DNA of 64,000 bases, from the NCBI GenBank assembly GCA_030549495.1, contig JAUIRK010000368.1, positions 5,001-69,000 on the forward strand, written 5' to 3'. The stretch comes from Nectonema munidae (Eukaryota > Nematomorpha > Nectonematoida > Nectonematidae). A model generated the notes under the pieces. It saw only the letters and a program-made list of their open reading frames with translations, made no database searches and was not told the DNA's origin. Both the position numbers and the translations under genes were made by a program. Shown here one piece after another: positions 11,346 through 22,030 of this stretch; position 1 is the first letter of the stretch; each line of letters starts with the position of its first letter.

Positions 11346-11640
11346 GAATGAAATGTGTCTCTCGGAACATCATTCGCTGGCTCTCACCCCATTGCCCTTG
11401 TAATGCATACTTTTTTAAATTCAAACTTTCTCCTTTATTGTCCAATATTTCATTCTCATAGACAACAACTCCTTGAAAAAAGCCGCTACATTTTTAAAGA
11501 TATTCCATCCTTTCTATATGATCTGCTACAACAACCATTACTCATTAAACATCTCTCTCTTCTCATAACCACCATCAAACCAATACTCTCTGCAAACCAA
11601 ACACTCAATCCTCCCACAAAAATCTAATCACAATAAGCCA
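11346..11640 (+). pseudogene. Possible LINE ORF2 tail, inverted partner
   Basis: A 90-codon open frame (11355-11627, no clear ATG context) reads YCPIFHSHRQQLLEKSRYI, then LLQQPLLIKHLSLLI. It resembles the same LINE tail as the minus-strand piece at 10880-11345. Together they form two 3' ends in divergent orientation. Weak without a database comparison. Confidence 0.3.
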
Positions 11641-11762
11641 TCATAATCACTAATCCATACATTCTACAAAACAGTCTAGTGTCTACAGTCATGAAACAAT
11701 TTCATTTCAACCACTTCGCTGTCTGCGCAAGATCTAACACTTTTTAATGGGTGGGACTTTTA

Positions 11763-11830
11763 ACCCAAATACACACAAATATACCCAAATACACCCAAAT
11801 ATACCCAAATACACCCAAATATACCCAAAC
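11763..11830. repeat. Short tandem repeat, ACCCAAATAT type
   Basis: About six to seven units alternating ATACCCAAAT and ACACCCAAAT, i.e. a 10-bp period. Confidence 0.85.
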
Positions 11831-11999
11831 AGATCAAAACAAATTTAAATATACACAGAATAAGTTAGCTATACATAGAAGAATTATTCTCAGCATAAAA
11901 TTTAAATAAATTATTAATTTGAAATTGAATTATAAAAAATTTAAAAAATAACTTGATTATTTATTTGGTTGGTTGAATAACAAACCACTTTCTCCCGTA

Positions 12000-12180
12000 C
12001 GGCTATGTGCTCACAATATGCCTGAGATGGTTAATCACAGATTTTGTTACTTTATTTTTAAGAGTCGGGAGCCTTTATAGTTTGTAAGTTGGTTTGATGC
12101 GCCACCATACATAAGCCACTTATGCTGGTTTACAGGCAATCGCACATTACCCGGCGTGAGTCTTTAGTATTAAACCCTTG
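12000..12180. other. Unexplained more GC-rich block
   Basis: A 180-bp stretch that differs from its AT-rich surroundings. It contains CTCCCGTACGGCTATGTGC, GATGCGCCACCATAC and TACCCGGCGTGAG. It has no convincing open frame, no tRNA boxes and no obvious inverted termini. It may be a structured RNA-derived repeat or an untranslated part of a retroelement. Confidence 0.3.
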
Positions 12181-12339
12181 AACTTATATTATAATAATAA
12201 CTTAAAATATAATAATTATTTGTAAATATATAATTATTTTATAATATAATTTTTTCTTAATTTAAATTAATACTAATATATGTGGTCTGGCAAGATAATG
12301 GGAGACATAAAAATTTATAACAATAGTCTATTGCTACTC

Positions 12340-13675
12340 CCCATTCCTTACATATATATTTCAACTATGCTGAATTCAGTGTGATGTCCATTTTTTATCA
12401 AAATCAATCAAACCTGTCAAAAAATTTATTTCTATTTGACAGCTCTTTTTATTAAAATAATTATATAAAGTTTTTTACACATGTATACCCATTTTCAAAT
12501 ATGGTAATTCAGTGGTGATATTCATTTTTTATGAAAATCAATCAAACCTGTCAAAAAATTGATCTAAATGCGACAGCTCATCTCAAAAAGGAACTTTTTA
12601 TCTAAATAAGTATATAAAGTTTTTTACAGATGTATACCCATTTTCAAATATGCTGAATTCAGTGGTGATATTGTTTTTTTATGAAAATCAATCAAACCTG
12701 TCAAAAAATTGATATAAATGTGACAGCCAATTTCAAAAAGGAACTTTTTATCTAAATAAGTATATAAAGTTTTTTACACATGTATACCCATTTTCAAATA
12801 TGCTGAATTCATTGGTGATATTCATTTTTAATGAAAATCAATCAAACCTGTCAAAAAATTGATCTAAATGTGACAGCTCATCTCAAAAAGGAACTTTTTA
12901 TCTAAATAATTATATAAAGTTTTTTACGCATGTATACCCATTTTCAAGTAAGCTGAATTCAGTGGTGATATTCATTTTTTATGAAAATCAATCAAACCTG
13001 TCAAAAAAGTGATTTACATATGACAGCTCATCTCAAAAAAAAGAAACTTTTTATCCAAATAATTATATAATGTTATTTACACATATACACCCATTTTCAA
13101 GCATGCTGAATTCAGCGGTGATATTCATTTTTTTTATAAAAAGCAATTAAGTTATCAAAGCATTGATTTATATATGACAGCTCATCTTAAAAAGAAACAT
13201 TTTATCTAAGTAATAATATAAAGTTTTTTACACATATATACTCTACGCAAATACACACATTTGCGTAATTCAGTGGTGATATTCATTTTTTTTATAAAAA
13301 TTAATCAAAACTGTCAAAAAATTGATTTATCCCAAAAAGAAAGGATCATGCACGGTTTTTTAAATTAAAGAATTACGTTTAATAGAAAGTATAGGGAGGT
13401 TAAGAAGTTTACCGTGTATGGCATTTTACACATATATACCCATTTTCAAGTAGGTTGTGTTTACTGGTTATATTCCTTTTTTTTTTAGTCAAACATGACA
13501 AATAATTTAAATATGACAGCCAATGTCAAAATTAAAATTTTAATTTTTTTAAAGTTTTTATACATTTCAAGTATGCAGAATTTAATGATGATGTTCATTT
13601 TTTATGAAATCAATAAAACCTGTCAAAAAATCGATTAAACCTGTAAATCAATGTCAAATATATAAACATAAAAAT
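12340..13675. repeat. Tandem array 1, ~150-bp unit
   Basis: TATACCCATTTTCAAATATG recurs, with variation, at 12484, 12633, 12783, 12933, about 13084, 13237 and 13433, giving a period of 149-153 bp in the clean part. Units also share ATTCAGTGGTGATATTC, ATCAATCAAACCTGTC and a TGACAGCTCATCTC block. About eight to nine units, most degraded at the right end. Related units occur inverted at 31935-32215 and, singly, near 34085-34180. Confidence 0.85.
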
Positions 13676-13679
13676 AACT

Positions 13680-14220
13680 TCTACGTGCAGTATTTCTCTG
13701 GTAATTATTTTCTTAATTTATTTAATAAACTAACTTTAAGTGTTTAATTCACTCAAAATATTTCATTCTACAGTAACTTATGTAACTCGATAGGACCTCC
13801 ATCTTGGCTACAAATTCGTTATCGGCTCGTAGTCTCTACGTCATATTATAATTTACAGTATGTAATTTTGGTATTCATTCTATGATGATCCTTTCTTGGT
13901 AGCTCTTTTTTCATTAGAAATTTATATTCTTCAATGTGTGTTCGAAAATTTTTTTAAAATGATAAAATAACTTTTTTCCTCTCTCAAAGCATTCTGATTA
14001 AAGAATCTTCTTTATGATCTTAGACTTTTTTATCATTATCGTGTATTTTATTATCAGGCCTGAATATTTGTCAACCAATCTCATTTCAAAGGTTTTTTTC
14101 TGATGAATCATTCGTGATGTTGATTGTTCAATTACAAAACGTTGTCAACGTTCTTCATCTAAAAAATTATCTCTTTGTCACAAAAGGAAAAAAATGGACA
14201 AATTCAATTTAAATTAAAAA
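13680..14220. other. Spacer between two tandem arrays
   Basis: AT-rich, no gene or repeat structure recognised. Confidence 0.5.
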
Positions 14221-14229
14221 TATCTTGAT

Positions 14230-15720
14230 AGTAACTAAATTCTCACATATTGGCATCTGTGCCATTTTTGATAAATCTGACCGATTCTAAATTTTCAGAT
14301 TTCCTACCCATCCTAGCTAAATGTTAGCTGTAATCCTAGATGATAAGCTATAGATTTAAATATTTTTCATTTGTAAATGAGGAACTTCTTTTTTACAGTC
14401 AAAATATTTTTGAAGACAGTATCTAGAAGTAAACCGCAAATCTGATTCAAGCTTTCAGATATTTTCAGACCTGAGTCTAAAAATGACACCAGCATCTTCC
14501 ATTGGGCATATAAACAGATATTTTATTTAAATTTCAAAAATATTTCTGTAGACATTAGACGTAAATCGAAAATTTGATTGACACTTTCAGACATTTAAAA
14601 CCTCTAAATGCAAAAAATGATTTCAGAAATAAAAATTATCATGGTCGAATTGGTATAAAAACATATATTTTATGTAAAATTAGAGAGAATATTTTGGGAT
14701 ATAGTTTTCAGACATAAACCGCAAATTTGATTGACACTAGCAGTAAAATCTCTAAATGCGAAAACTGTGTTCCGAAATGAAATCATCATGATCTATTTGC
14801 TATAAAAACAAATTTTAGAACTAAACGCAAATTTAATTGATACTTATAGGTATTTTCAAATTCAAACGGCAAAAATTGAGTGCATAAATGAAACTAGCAT
14901 GGTTGATTTGGTATAAAACATATATTTAATTGTAAAATTTGAATGAATGTTTTTGGAGACAATTTTTAAAAGTAAACCGCAAATTTGATTAACACTTATA
15001 GGTATTTTCACATCCTAAATGTAAAAAATGAGTTCAGAAATGAAAACAGCATGATTGATTTGGTATAAAAACATATATTTCAAGAGAATATTTTTGGAGA
15101 CAATTTTCAGAAGTAAACCGCAAATTTGATTAATACTTATAGGTATTTTCAAATCCTAAATGTAAAAAATGAGTTCAAAAATGAAAACAGCATGATCGAT
15201 TTGGTATAAAAACAAATATTTCATGTAAAATTGAGAGAATATTTTTGAAGATAGCTTTTAGAAGTAAACCGCAAATTTTGACTGATATTTTAAAACCTCT
15301 AAATGTGAAAAATGAGTTCAGAAATGAAAACAGCATGGTTGATTTGGTATAAAACATATATTTCATGGTAAAATTTGAATGAATGTTTTTGGAGACAATT
15401 TTTAGAAGTAAACCGCAAATTTGATTAACACTTATAGGTATTTTCACATCCTAAACGTAAAAAATGAGTCCAGAAATGAAACCAGCATGGCCGATTTAGT
15501 ATAACACATATATTTCATTGTTAAATTTGAATGAATGTTTTTGGAGATAATTTTTAGAAGTAAACCGCAAATTTGATTAACACTTATAGGTATTTCCATA
15601 TCCTAAATGTAAAAAATGAATCCAGAAATGAAAACAGCATGACCGATTTAGTATAAAAACATATATTTTATGTAAAATTTGAAGGTATATTTTATTAGAT
15701 ATATTTTTGATCAATCAAAA
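14230..15720. repeat. Tandem array 2, ~150-bp unit
   Basis: The motif AAACCGCAAATTTGATTAAC or close variants recurs at 14431, about 14561, 14715, 14821, 14973, 15113, 15264, 15409 and 15560. Units share AGAAATGAAAACAGCATG and GATTTGGTATAAAAACATAT. About ten units. One inverted unit lies inside the left piggyBac-like end at 7262-7300, so this repeat is subterminal sequence of that family and has expanded on the right side. Confidence 0.85.
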
Positions 15721-16015
15721 TTTTGATTGACATTTTCTAAAAAGTAGCCATGATTATTGAAAAAATTAAATATATAAAGTGTTATGCGTTCCAAACTGTA
15801 TATAATTATAAATTTTCAGGGAATTATATAATATAGATCCTAAGTTATAGATAATGTCAAAATTTTGCTGAAATTTTAATTTTTGATTTTAATTGACAGT
15901 TTTGGACATGAAGGGGTCATTCAACTACCATAAAAACGGTTTCAAAAGATGCAGCTAGCGATTTTAGGAAAAGTCACAAAATTTGAAGAGATATGATTCA
16001 GCCAATTTTCTACAA

Positions 16016-16069
16016 TTAATTTTTTAGTGAAGGGGGGCGTTTTACTCCCCCCAGCACTAATAGGGTTAA
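16016..16069 (-). mobile_element. piggyBac-like right end with TTAA
   Basis: Reversed, it reads TTAA, CCCTATTAGTGCTGGGGGG, then CCCCCCTTCACT, mirroring the end at 7080. TTAA is at 16066-16069. Confidence 0.65.
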
Positions 16070-16484
16070 ACTGAATAGGTAGTCAAAATATTCATTCCCA
16101 AATAGCTATTGAAAAAAATTCTTGAGTTGAAAAAATTAAAGTTTTCAAATGTTCCAAAATGTAACAAACGTACTGATAAAGATTAAAAGTGACCATTGTT
16201 GAAAAAAAAATTTAAAGCGAGTCTGACAATATTCATTGATATAAAATTGTAACGATTGAAAACTATTTTCCTTCATTTAAAAACAAATTTTCATTTTTGC
16301 AAAATATTTGGTGTTGGAACTAAATTTTTACCAAAAATCTCTATGATTAATTTGAATAGTTGAACTTTGGTATTATGAAAGAAGGTTCTGAAAATATTGA
16401 ACTTATATTCCGCTAAAAACTAGTTTCTAATGAGATAAAATAGAATTATTTTTAATTTAACTCTAAATGCAAATTAGAGAGAAG

Positions 16485-16689
16485 CAGTGGCGTAGCCAGA
16501 AAAAGTTGATTGGGGGGGGGGGGGGACATAATTTAAAAACTTAAAAAACTTGAGCAACATTATTTATACTTTCTTGATCCTTTCATTGGAGAAATTTTCG
16601 AAAACTGATATCGCATAAGGTACATGGGGGTACCATGAGATACATAGGGGAGGGGTAAGGGGGGATGCCCCAGCCTAGCTACGTCACTG
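16485..16689. mobile_element. hAT MITE with CAGTGGCGTAGCCAG end
   Basis: 205 bp. The termini CAGTGGCGTAGCCAG and CTAGCTACGTCACTG are inverted, and the perfect 8-bp duplication GAGAGAAG lies at 16477-16484 and 16690-16697. The interior begins with a run of about 14 G. Non-coding. Confidence 0.85.
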
Positions 16690-16830
16690 GAGAGAAGAGA
16701 GCTGAATGAGAGAAGAAAGATTGAATGAGAGAAGAGAGCTTGAGTGATTAAGTTTTAGCAGAGAAAGAAGAAGAGAAAAACAGAGGAGACAGAAAGAGAA
16801 ATAGAATCACTGTGACAGAAGAAGATGAGA
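16690..16830. repeat. Purine tract with short GAGAGAAG-type repeats
   Basis: Nearly pure A/G, with two to three imperfect copies of GAGAGAAGAGAGCTGAATGA. No gene. Confidence 0.6.
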
Positions 16831-17151
16831 AAACACATGTGTTTGCTCAAAAATACTACAAGGAGGAGACACTGTGATAAACATTGCTTACTTATTGTGT
16901 GCATATTGAAACAATGGATTATTATTATTATATAGCTCTCACATCGTTTGTAAAATATTTTTGATAGGAATTTCAGAGCAGCTTAACATGATGTTTGACT
17001 CGAAAGTCTGCATTCCCTCTTTTATTCTCTTATCTTACATTATCATGTATTCGAATGATCATTACATCCTATAATGCCATCATCATACATGTTTTATAAA
17101 CAAGCAGCAACTCTTACCTATAATTTTCGCCCCCCGGATGTGTGCCCCTGA

Positions 17152-18580
17152 ATGATACATTTTAACATGGATGGTCCTAATGTCAATTTGAAATTATTGA
17201 GATTACTCAATAATTATAGAGATTATAAGAAAACTCTATGGAAGTTGTTAGAGTTTTTGAGATATTCGTATTATTTATTTAACAATCATCCAACCAGAAA
17301 GGGAATTTTCACCAAAATAACTGCTTCTAGAGAGTTTCCCTTGAAATATTGTATAACACGCGGGGCAGAAAATAGTAAAGCTCTTTCTACTGCTATTAGA
17401 ATATTACCCGACCTAAGAATTCCATTAGAAAAAGTCCTCCTACATCTACTTTAATGTTCACTTTCAAGTTTGTTGCACCACCTGCTGATGATCCCATTAA
17501 AAATATGAGTGAATCTCAACTATTTAAAAACGTGAAATTTTTTTATAGGACCCCCTCTTAGAAGCAAAGCTGGAATTTTTCTTGGCGTTGCTAAAATTCT
17601 TAAATTTTTTTTAACCAAATTTCAAAGAAATGCTTCTCTTGTTCTTCCATGCCTTCATGAAGAATTTTTTTTGTTAGTTCGCTTTTACGTAAAATAGTAA
17701 TGCCAACAATTTTTGAGAAGAAAATTAATACTACACAATCTTTGCTAAAATTCAAATTTAAACATGAATATCTCATAAGTTATGCAGATATTGACCTTTT
17801 CTTGATGCACTTAATGGGATAAAAGATACCACTAAAAAGTATCAGAAAATGTGTCTTGGCATTTAAAAAGAAAGTTTTTTTTTATCAAAGAAATTATAGT
17901 TAGAATTTTAGAGCCTTGTCTTTTAAAATATCCTCTTACTTTAGGTGTTAGTTGCCAATCAGAGAAAATTGTTTTATCAGGAGATGTTCGAAGACTGGAT
18001 ATCTGCTTAATCCATATGAATTTGTTAAATCAATTTTCAGCGATTGAATTAGATGAAATTAAAAATGATTATCTTAGATTATATAATGATCATTCAGTAA
18101 AAGAATTACTACAAATTTGAATTGGGTGTACGATAGATTGGATGATCTTTTCATCTCGATTTATAATGAAATTAATGTTTCTGCCTCTTTTAACTCTTTT
18201 CTGTCAAAAATATTGGTCATGTTTCATCGCAATGAAAACGTAGAAAGAGGGTTTTCTGTGAATTGGCATTGCATTGACAGTAATTTGAAAGCGAAGTCAA
18301 TAGTAGCGAGAAGAATCCTTTGTGATACTGTGATTGAAGCTGGAGGACCGCTTTCTATTAAAATCGACAATAAATTTATGTTGTTTTGCAAAATGTCAGA
18401 GATTTATATGAAGATGATCTTCAAAACGAAAAAAAATTAAAAAGTTAATAAAAAAAAATGCTTCTATAAAAAAACTTTGAAAGAAATCGAAGAAGTGAAA
18501 GGAAAAAAAGAAAATCGATGAAGATGCTGAAAAAGAAATTTTAGTATTGAACGAAAAAATAGAAGGATTGAAGAAAAAAT
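17152..18580 (+). pseudogene. hAT-like transposase, decayed
   Basis: The first piece (17152-17454) reads MDGPNVNLKLL, then FNNHPTRKGIFTKIT, FPLKYCITR and ENSKALSTAIRILPDLR. The last piece (18117-18440) reads HRNENVERGFSVN, then AKSIVARRILCDTV and AGG, followed by a charged tail. This block order is the one I know from a divergent hAT-like family found in invertebrates, where DGPNVN lies in the core and VERGFS in the C-terminal dimerisation block. The middle (17460-18110) is in several frames with stops. The termini were not found. Confidence 0.55.
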
Positions 18581-18960
18581 GTATCTAATGTACAAAAAAT
18601 ATTTTTTATCTCCTATTCAAGCTTTCACGTCCTTTTAGTTTCGTTTCTATATGAACTAACTGTATATCTATTTTGTTTTGTACATTAATAAAGGCCGTTA
18701 GATTAAATATCTTGAACATCAGTGGAATCGTCCCCTTTAACAAAAGAATAAAATTTTGAATTGTTTCATCGTTTTTACCAAATTAATTTTAGATGTGTAG
18801 TATCTACTATCTATATTGTGTAATCTTTTTATGTTTTTTTATTCATATGATTCATTTTTTTTGTGGATTTATCTCTATCAAGGTAAAGCTATCTAGAAAC
18901 TGCATTTTCAGGGAAAACAAAAAAAATTAGGTAGAACAAAGCATAATCAAGAAAACATCA
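18580..18960. other. AT-rich spacer
   Basis: No feature seen. Confidence 0.5.
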
Positions 18961-19541
18961 TTTAGCGTTTTTATAATAACTTCTCAAAAAATAACAAGCG
19001 ATGCTTTTATCACATCTTTGTTCTTAATTTTGTGATAAAGAGACCTGCAGCTGAAAAAATTCTTTCAGATTCTGTAGATATTGGAGCTTTAGATTTTTGA
19101 ATATATTTTCCATTTGAAAAGACATCAAATGTATTCTCTCTAACATTCTTTGAAATATTTCTTTTTTTGAATTCATTTAACATTTAATTGTAGATTTATT
19201 TTTCATACAGATTTTTAATAATTTTATCTTCTTCAAATAAAGTATTGACAAACAAGTTTTGATTTCTTTACTCTTTGTCCTTAACATCATATCTATTGAA
19301 AATTTTGTCAAAAAGTGTAGAACTTTTTTTGTGACAATAATTCATTGTTGTTCTTACTCGAATTCAAGTACTCTAGGAGACTTAAGATTTTTATTTTTCA
19401 TCATATTTTAATATTGAAATTAAAGAGTTAACTTTAGAAAAAACAAGGTATTGAGTGAACTTAGTTCATCAAAATTCAAATCAAAAGAGGCAGTGAGCAA
19501 GTTTGAATGTCTGCATATCCTTTCAGAAGTCATTTTAAGGG

Positions 19542-19685
19542 ATCATACATAAATGATGTCCACCAAAATTTTTAAGTATTTGAAACCCCCGCCGTGATTT
19601 TTACCCCTCCTTTTCTATTTTTTCAAGAATTAGTTTACCTCCCTCCCCCTCTCCCTTGTTATGGGACGTCATATATGTATGATCC
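19542..19685. mobile_element. Small palindromic MITE
   Basis: The ends GGATCATACATAAATGATGT and, reversed, GGATCATACATATATGACGT are inverted repeats of about 22 bp. The interior is C-rich (ACCTCCCTCCCCCTCTCCC). Non-coding. Confidence 0.6.
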
Positions 19686-19884
19686 GTATTAGATTTTAAT
19701 ATTTCAAAAACATTTTTTGAAAAATTTTCTTATTTTTCAGACATTAAAACATCATTTTTAAATCAAATAAAAGTTTCGTCACGCAGGATTTAACAACAAG
19801 AAAGGGTTCTACCATGACAACCAAACTGTTCCATCTTGTTTTGGAATCCAATAGTAAAATGTTTTTCATATCCATATACTGAAA

Positions 19885-20110
19885 AAAATAATTAGTAAAT
19901 ATTACTAACTTATTTAGTGGGTTTTACTGTACCTAAATTCACTAATTTAATTAGTATTATTTACCAATCTATCATAAAAAATATTAGTAAATTTTACCAA
20001 CTTAGTTAGTACATTTTGTACATAAATATAACAGCTTAACTAGTAATGTTTACCAATCTTTATTAGTAAATAGTACTCATATAGTTAGTATTATGTACTA
20101 GTTATGTATA
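19885..20110. repeat. TTAGTAAATATTACTAA-type repeat cluster
   Basis: At least five loosely spaced copies of TTAGTAA and TTACTAA in both orientations, so the block folds back on itself many times. Not coding. Confidence 0.5.
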
Positions 20111-20232
20111 TCACTTATTCAAGTTTTTCTTTTTTTAACATAATTCTGTAAAATTCATTTTTTGAAGGAGACTTTTTAAAAATTTCCCTAAAATATAGCT
20201 TCTTTGTCATTATCACATAAATAATTTTTGTG

Positions 20233-20720
20233 TAGAACCTACGTTTTACGTACCCTGACTTTACATTCCCTGGATTTTATGTCCTCGCCAAATGATCGAT
20301 GACGTCATCTTTTTGGTCATTAAATGCATTATTAATACGTTTTTTCTTTGTGATTTTATGCATTAAAAAGTTTATAAAGGTTAATAAATTATTGTCTTTC
20401 AGTTTTATTTCAAATTAACCGGCGCCTTTTCCTAAAGCAGACTAAAGTGAGTATAATTGATAAATAATACACATACACTGATATTTTTTATTTAAGACTT
20501 TATTATGAAAACAGCTCACCTTCAGGGATGATCATCCAACTTCACTGTAGTAGTCTTCTTTAGCTGCCATAGTCCCTCACGTCGTACACGGTGTGGCCAT
20601 GTGTGATCCAGGCCAGGATTTTCGTGTTGTATGTCAATTTAAAGGTCAACCTGGATTTTACGAATCCTACGTTTTACGTCCGCCGTTCGGTCCCGTGCCG
20701 TACGTAAAACGTAGGTTCTA
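20233..20720. mobile_element. TA-flanked MITE with AGAACCTACGTTTTACGTAC ends
   Basis: 488 bp including the TA borders. The left TAGAACCTACGTTTTACGTA and right TACGTAAAACGTAGGTTCTA are perfect inverted repeats of 20 bp. The TA target and termini suit the Tc1/mariner-pogo group. The interior is non-coding. Confidence 0.75.
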
Positions 20721-21917
20721 GTGTACTGGTTTTTCAAGATTACTTCGATCAAAAAACACAAAACATCATTTTCAAAAACCAGTTCTTCTTCATCACTACT
20801 TTTTCGCAATAAAAAAGTGTTTTTTGTATGTTACTTTGTTTTATATACAAAACATAGCAAATCGACGAGCATAACATATTTGACGCAAGCATCCACTAAC
20901 CTTACAAAAGTTTTATCCTCAAACTTCCTCCATCTTTTACACAAGCTACACTATGATCATCGATATTAAGATCAACTCTTCAAGCATTTGTTTTATTTCA
21001 CCTAGAGGTATTTCAGCAGTGAAGAATTCTTTTATTGTTACCGTACCCAAATTATAAAACTTGCCTTCATTTGAATGAAGATTCAGTGTAAAATATGCTT
21101 TATTTTATTAATTGATAAAAATTCATCAAGTTAAAGACAAAATTTTGTATCACTTTCAACCTCAGATTTAATGTTGGATTATATTTTTTTCTTAACAATA
21201 TTATACTCTTCATAAATAAGTTTTGTGACATCATTTGGGTTTTCAGGTATAGTTTATAACCATGTTCTTTCAGTAGTGTTTTTACTCACTCTTTGTTATT
21301 CCATGAATTGGAAAAATATCAACACATACGAGATTTCATTTAAACTCTTTTTTCAAAAAATTGTCAAAAACACTTTGATTTTCCACTGAAGCTAAATTTT
21401 TAATTTTCATGATGTTCCTTTTGAGAATGGGACACATTTTCTTGAAAATTTAATTCTGTCATTGTATATCCTTATTTTTTTAAATGACGAATAAACTCAG
21501 TTGTTGTCATACGTTTATATACTAATTTTTGTTGTATATTATTTTTAAAAGTTGTATGAGTGCTTTCGATTTTTAGTAAAAAGTTCCACACGAAAGATTT
21601 AGGCGTAACTTCTCGCATTTTATATGTCAACAAAATAAATCAAAAATATAAAAACAATACTCAAAAATTTCATTTATATATAATTTTTTTTATTCAATTT
21701 TAGTTATTTTAATAAAAGTTTTTTTAATAAATCTATTTTTTAATAATTTATTTTTATTTATAAATTATTTATTTTGAATTTTTTATTTTAAAAAGTTGAA
21801 CAAAATGTAGATTCAGTAAATTTTATTAAACAACGGGAAATCTCGAGAAAAATTACAATCCTGGAATCGAGAATATTTTCAAAAGTTAGCGAGATATCGA
21901 GAATTTTCGTTCTCATG

Positions 21918-22030
21918 ATCACATCCATACATTCTTCATCATATCCACATACAATTCATCATATCCACACACGCTTCATCATATCTACACTAACTTCATC
22001 ATATCTACACACCCTTCTTCGTATCCACAC
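21918..22030. repeat. Minisatellite, TTCATCATATCCACAC type
   Basis: Five to six units of 20-22 bp. The same motif reappears at 24668-24757, on the far side of the hAT debris, which suggests the hAT sequence was inserted into one minisatellite. Confidence 0.7.

Larger units (their letters stand above)
7084..16065. mobile_element. Candidate 9-kb TTAA-flanked segment carrying HSC70
   Basis: Both borders show the same piggyBac-like terminal repeat, in inverted orientation, each directly next to TTAA (7080-7083 and 16066-16069). Both subterminal regions carry the same ~150-bp repeat, also inverted. Between them lie an intact HSC70 gene and two tandem arrays, but no transposase. This could be one large non-autonomous transposon with host cargo. 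It could also be two separate damaged elements that happen to flank the gene. No other end of the family was seen inside. Confidence 0.35.
18960..21890 (-). pseudogene. hAT transposase, decayed, same family as 1713-3543
   Basis: Minus-strand blocks in order. At 21190-21250: LPENPNDVTKLIYEEYNIV, matching the same position of the 1713 element. A degenerate core near 20750-20950. A TRWNSLVVMVER-like block near 19800-19870. At 18995-19085: APISTESERIFSAAGLFITKL, the hAT C-terminal dimerisation domain. Many stops and shifts. Smaller insertions lie inside it: 19542-19685, 19885-20110 and 20233-20720. The ends could not be placed exactly. Confidence 0.6.

Noticed and set aside
12340-15720. CRISPR-like array
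   Set aside because: The whole ~150-bp unit is repeated without unique spacers, and the sequence is eukaryotic.
16502-16515. G-quadruplex-type signal at the G run
   Set aside because: It is part of a MITE whose other copies vary widely in G-run length; no evidence of function.
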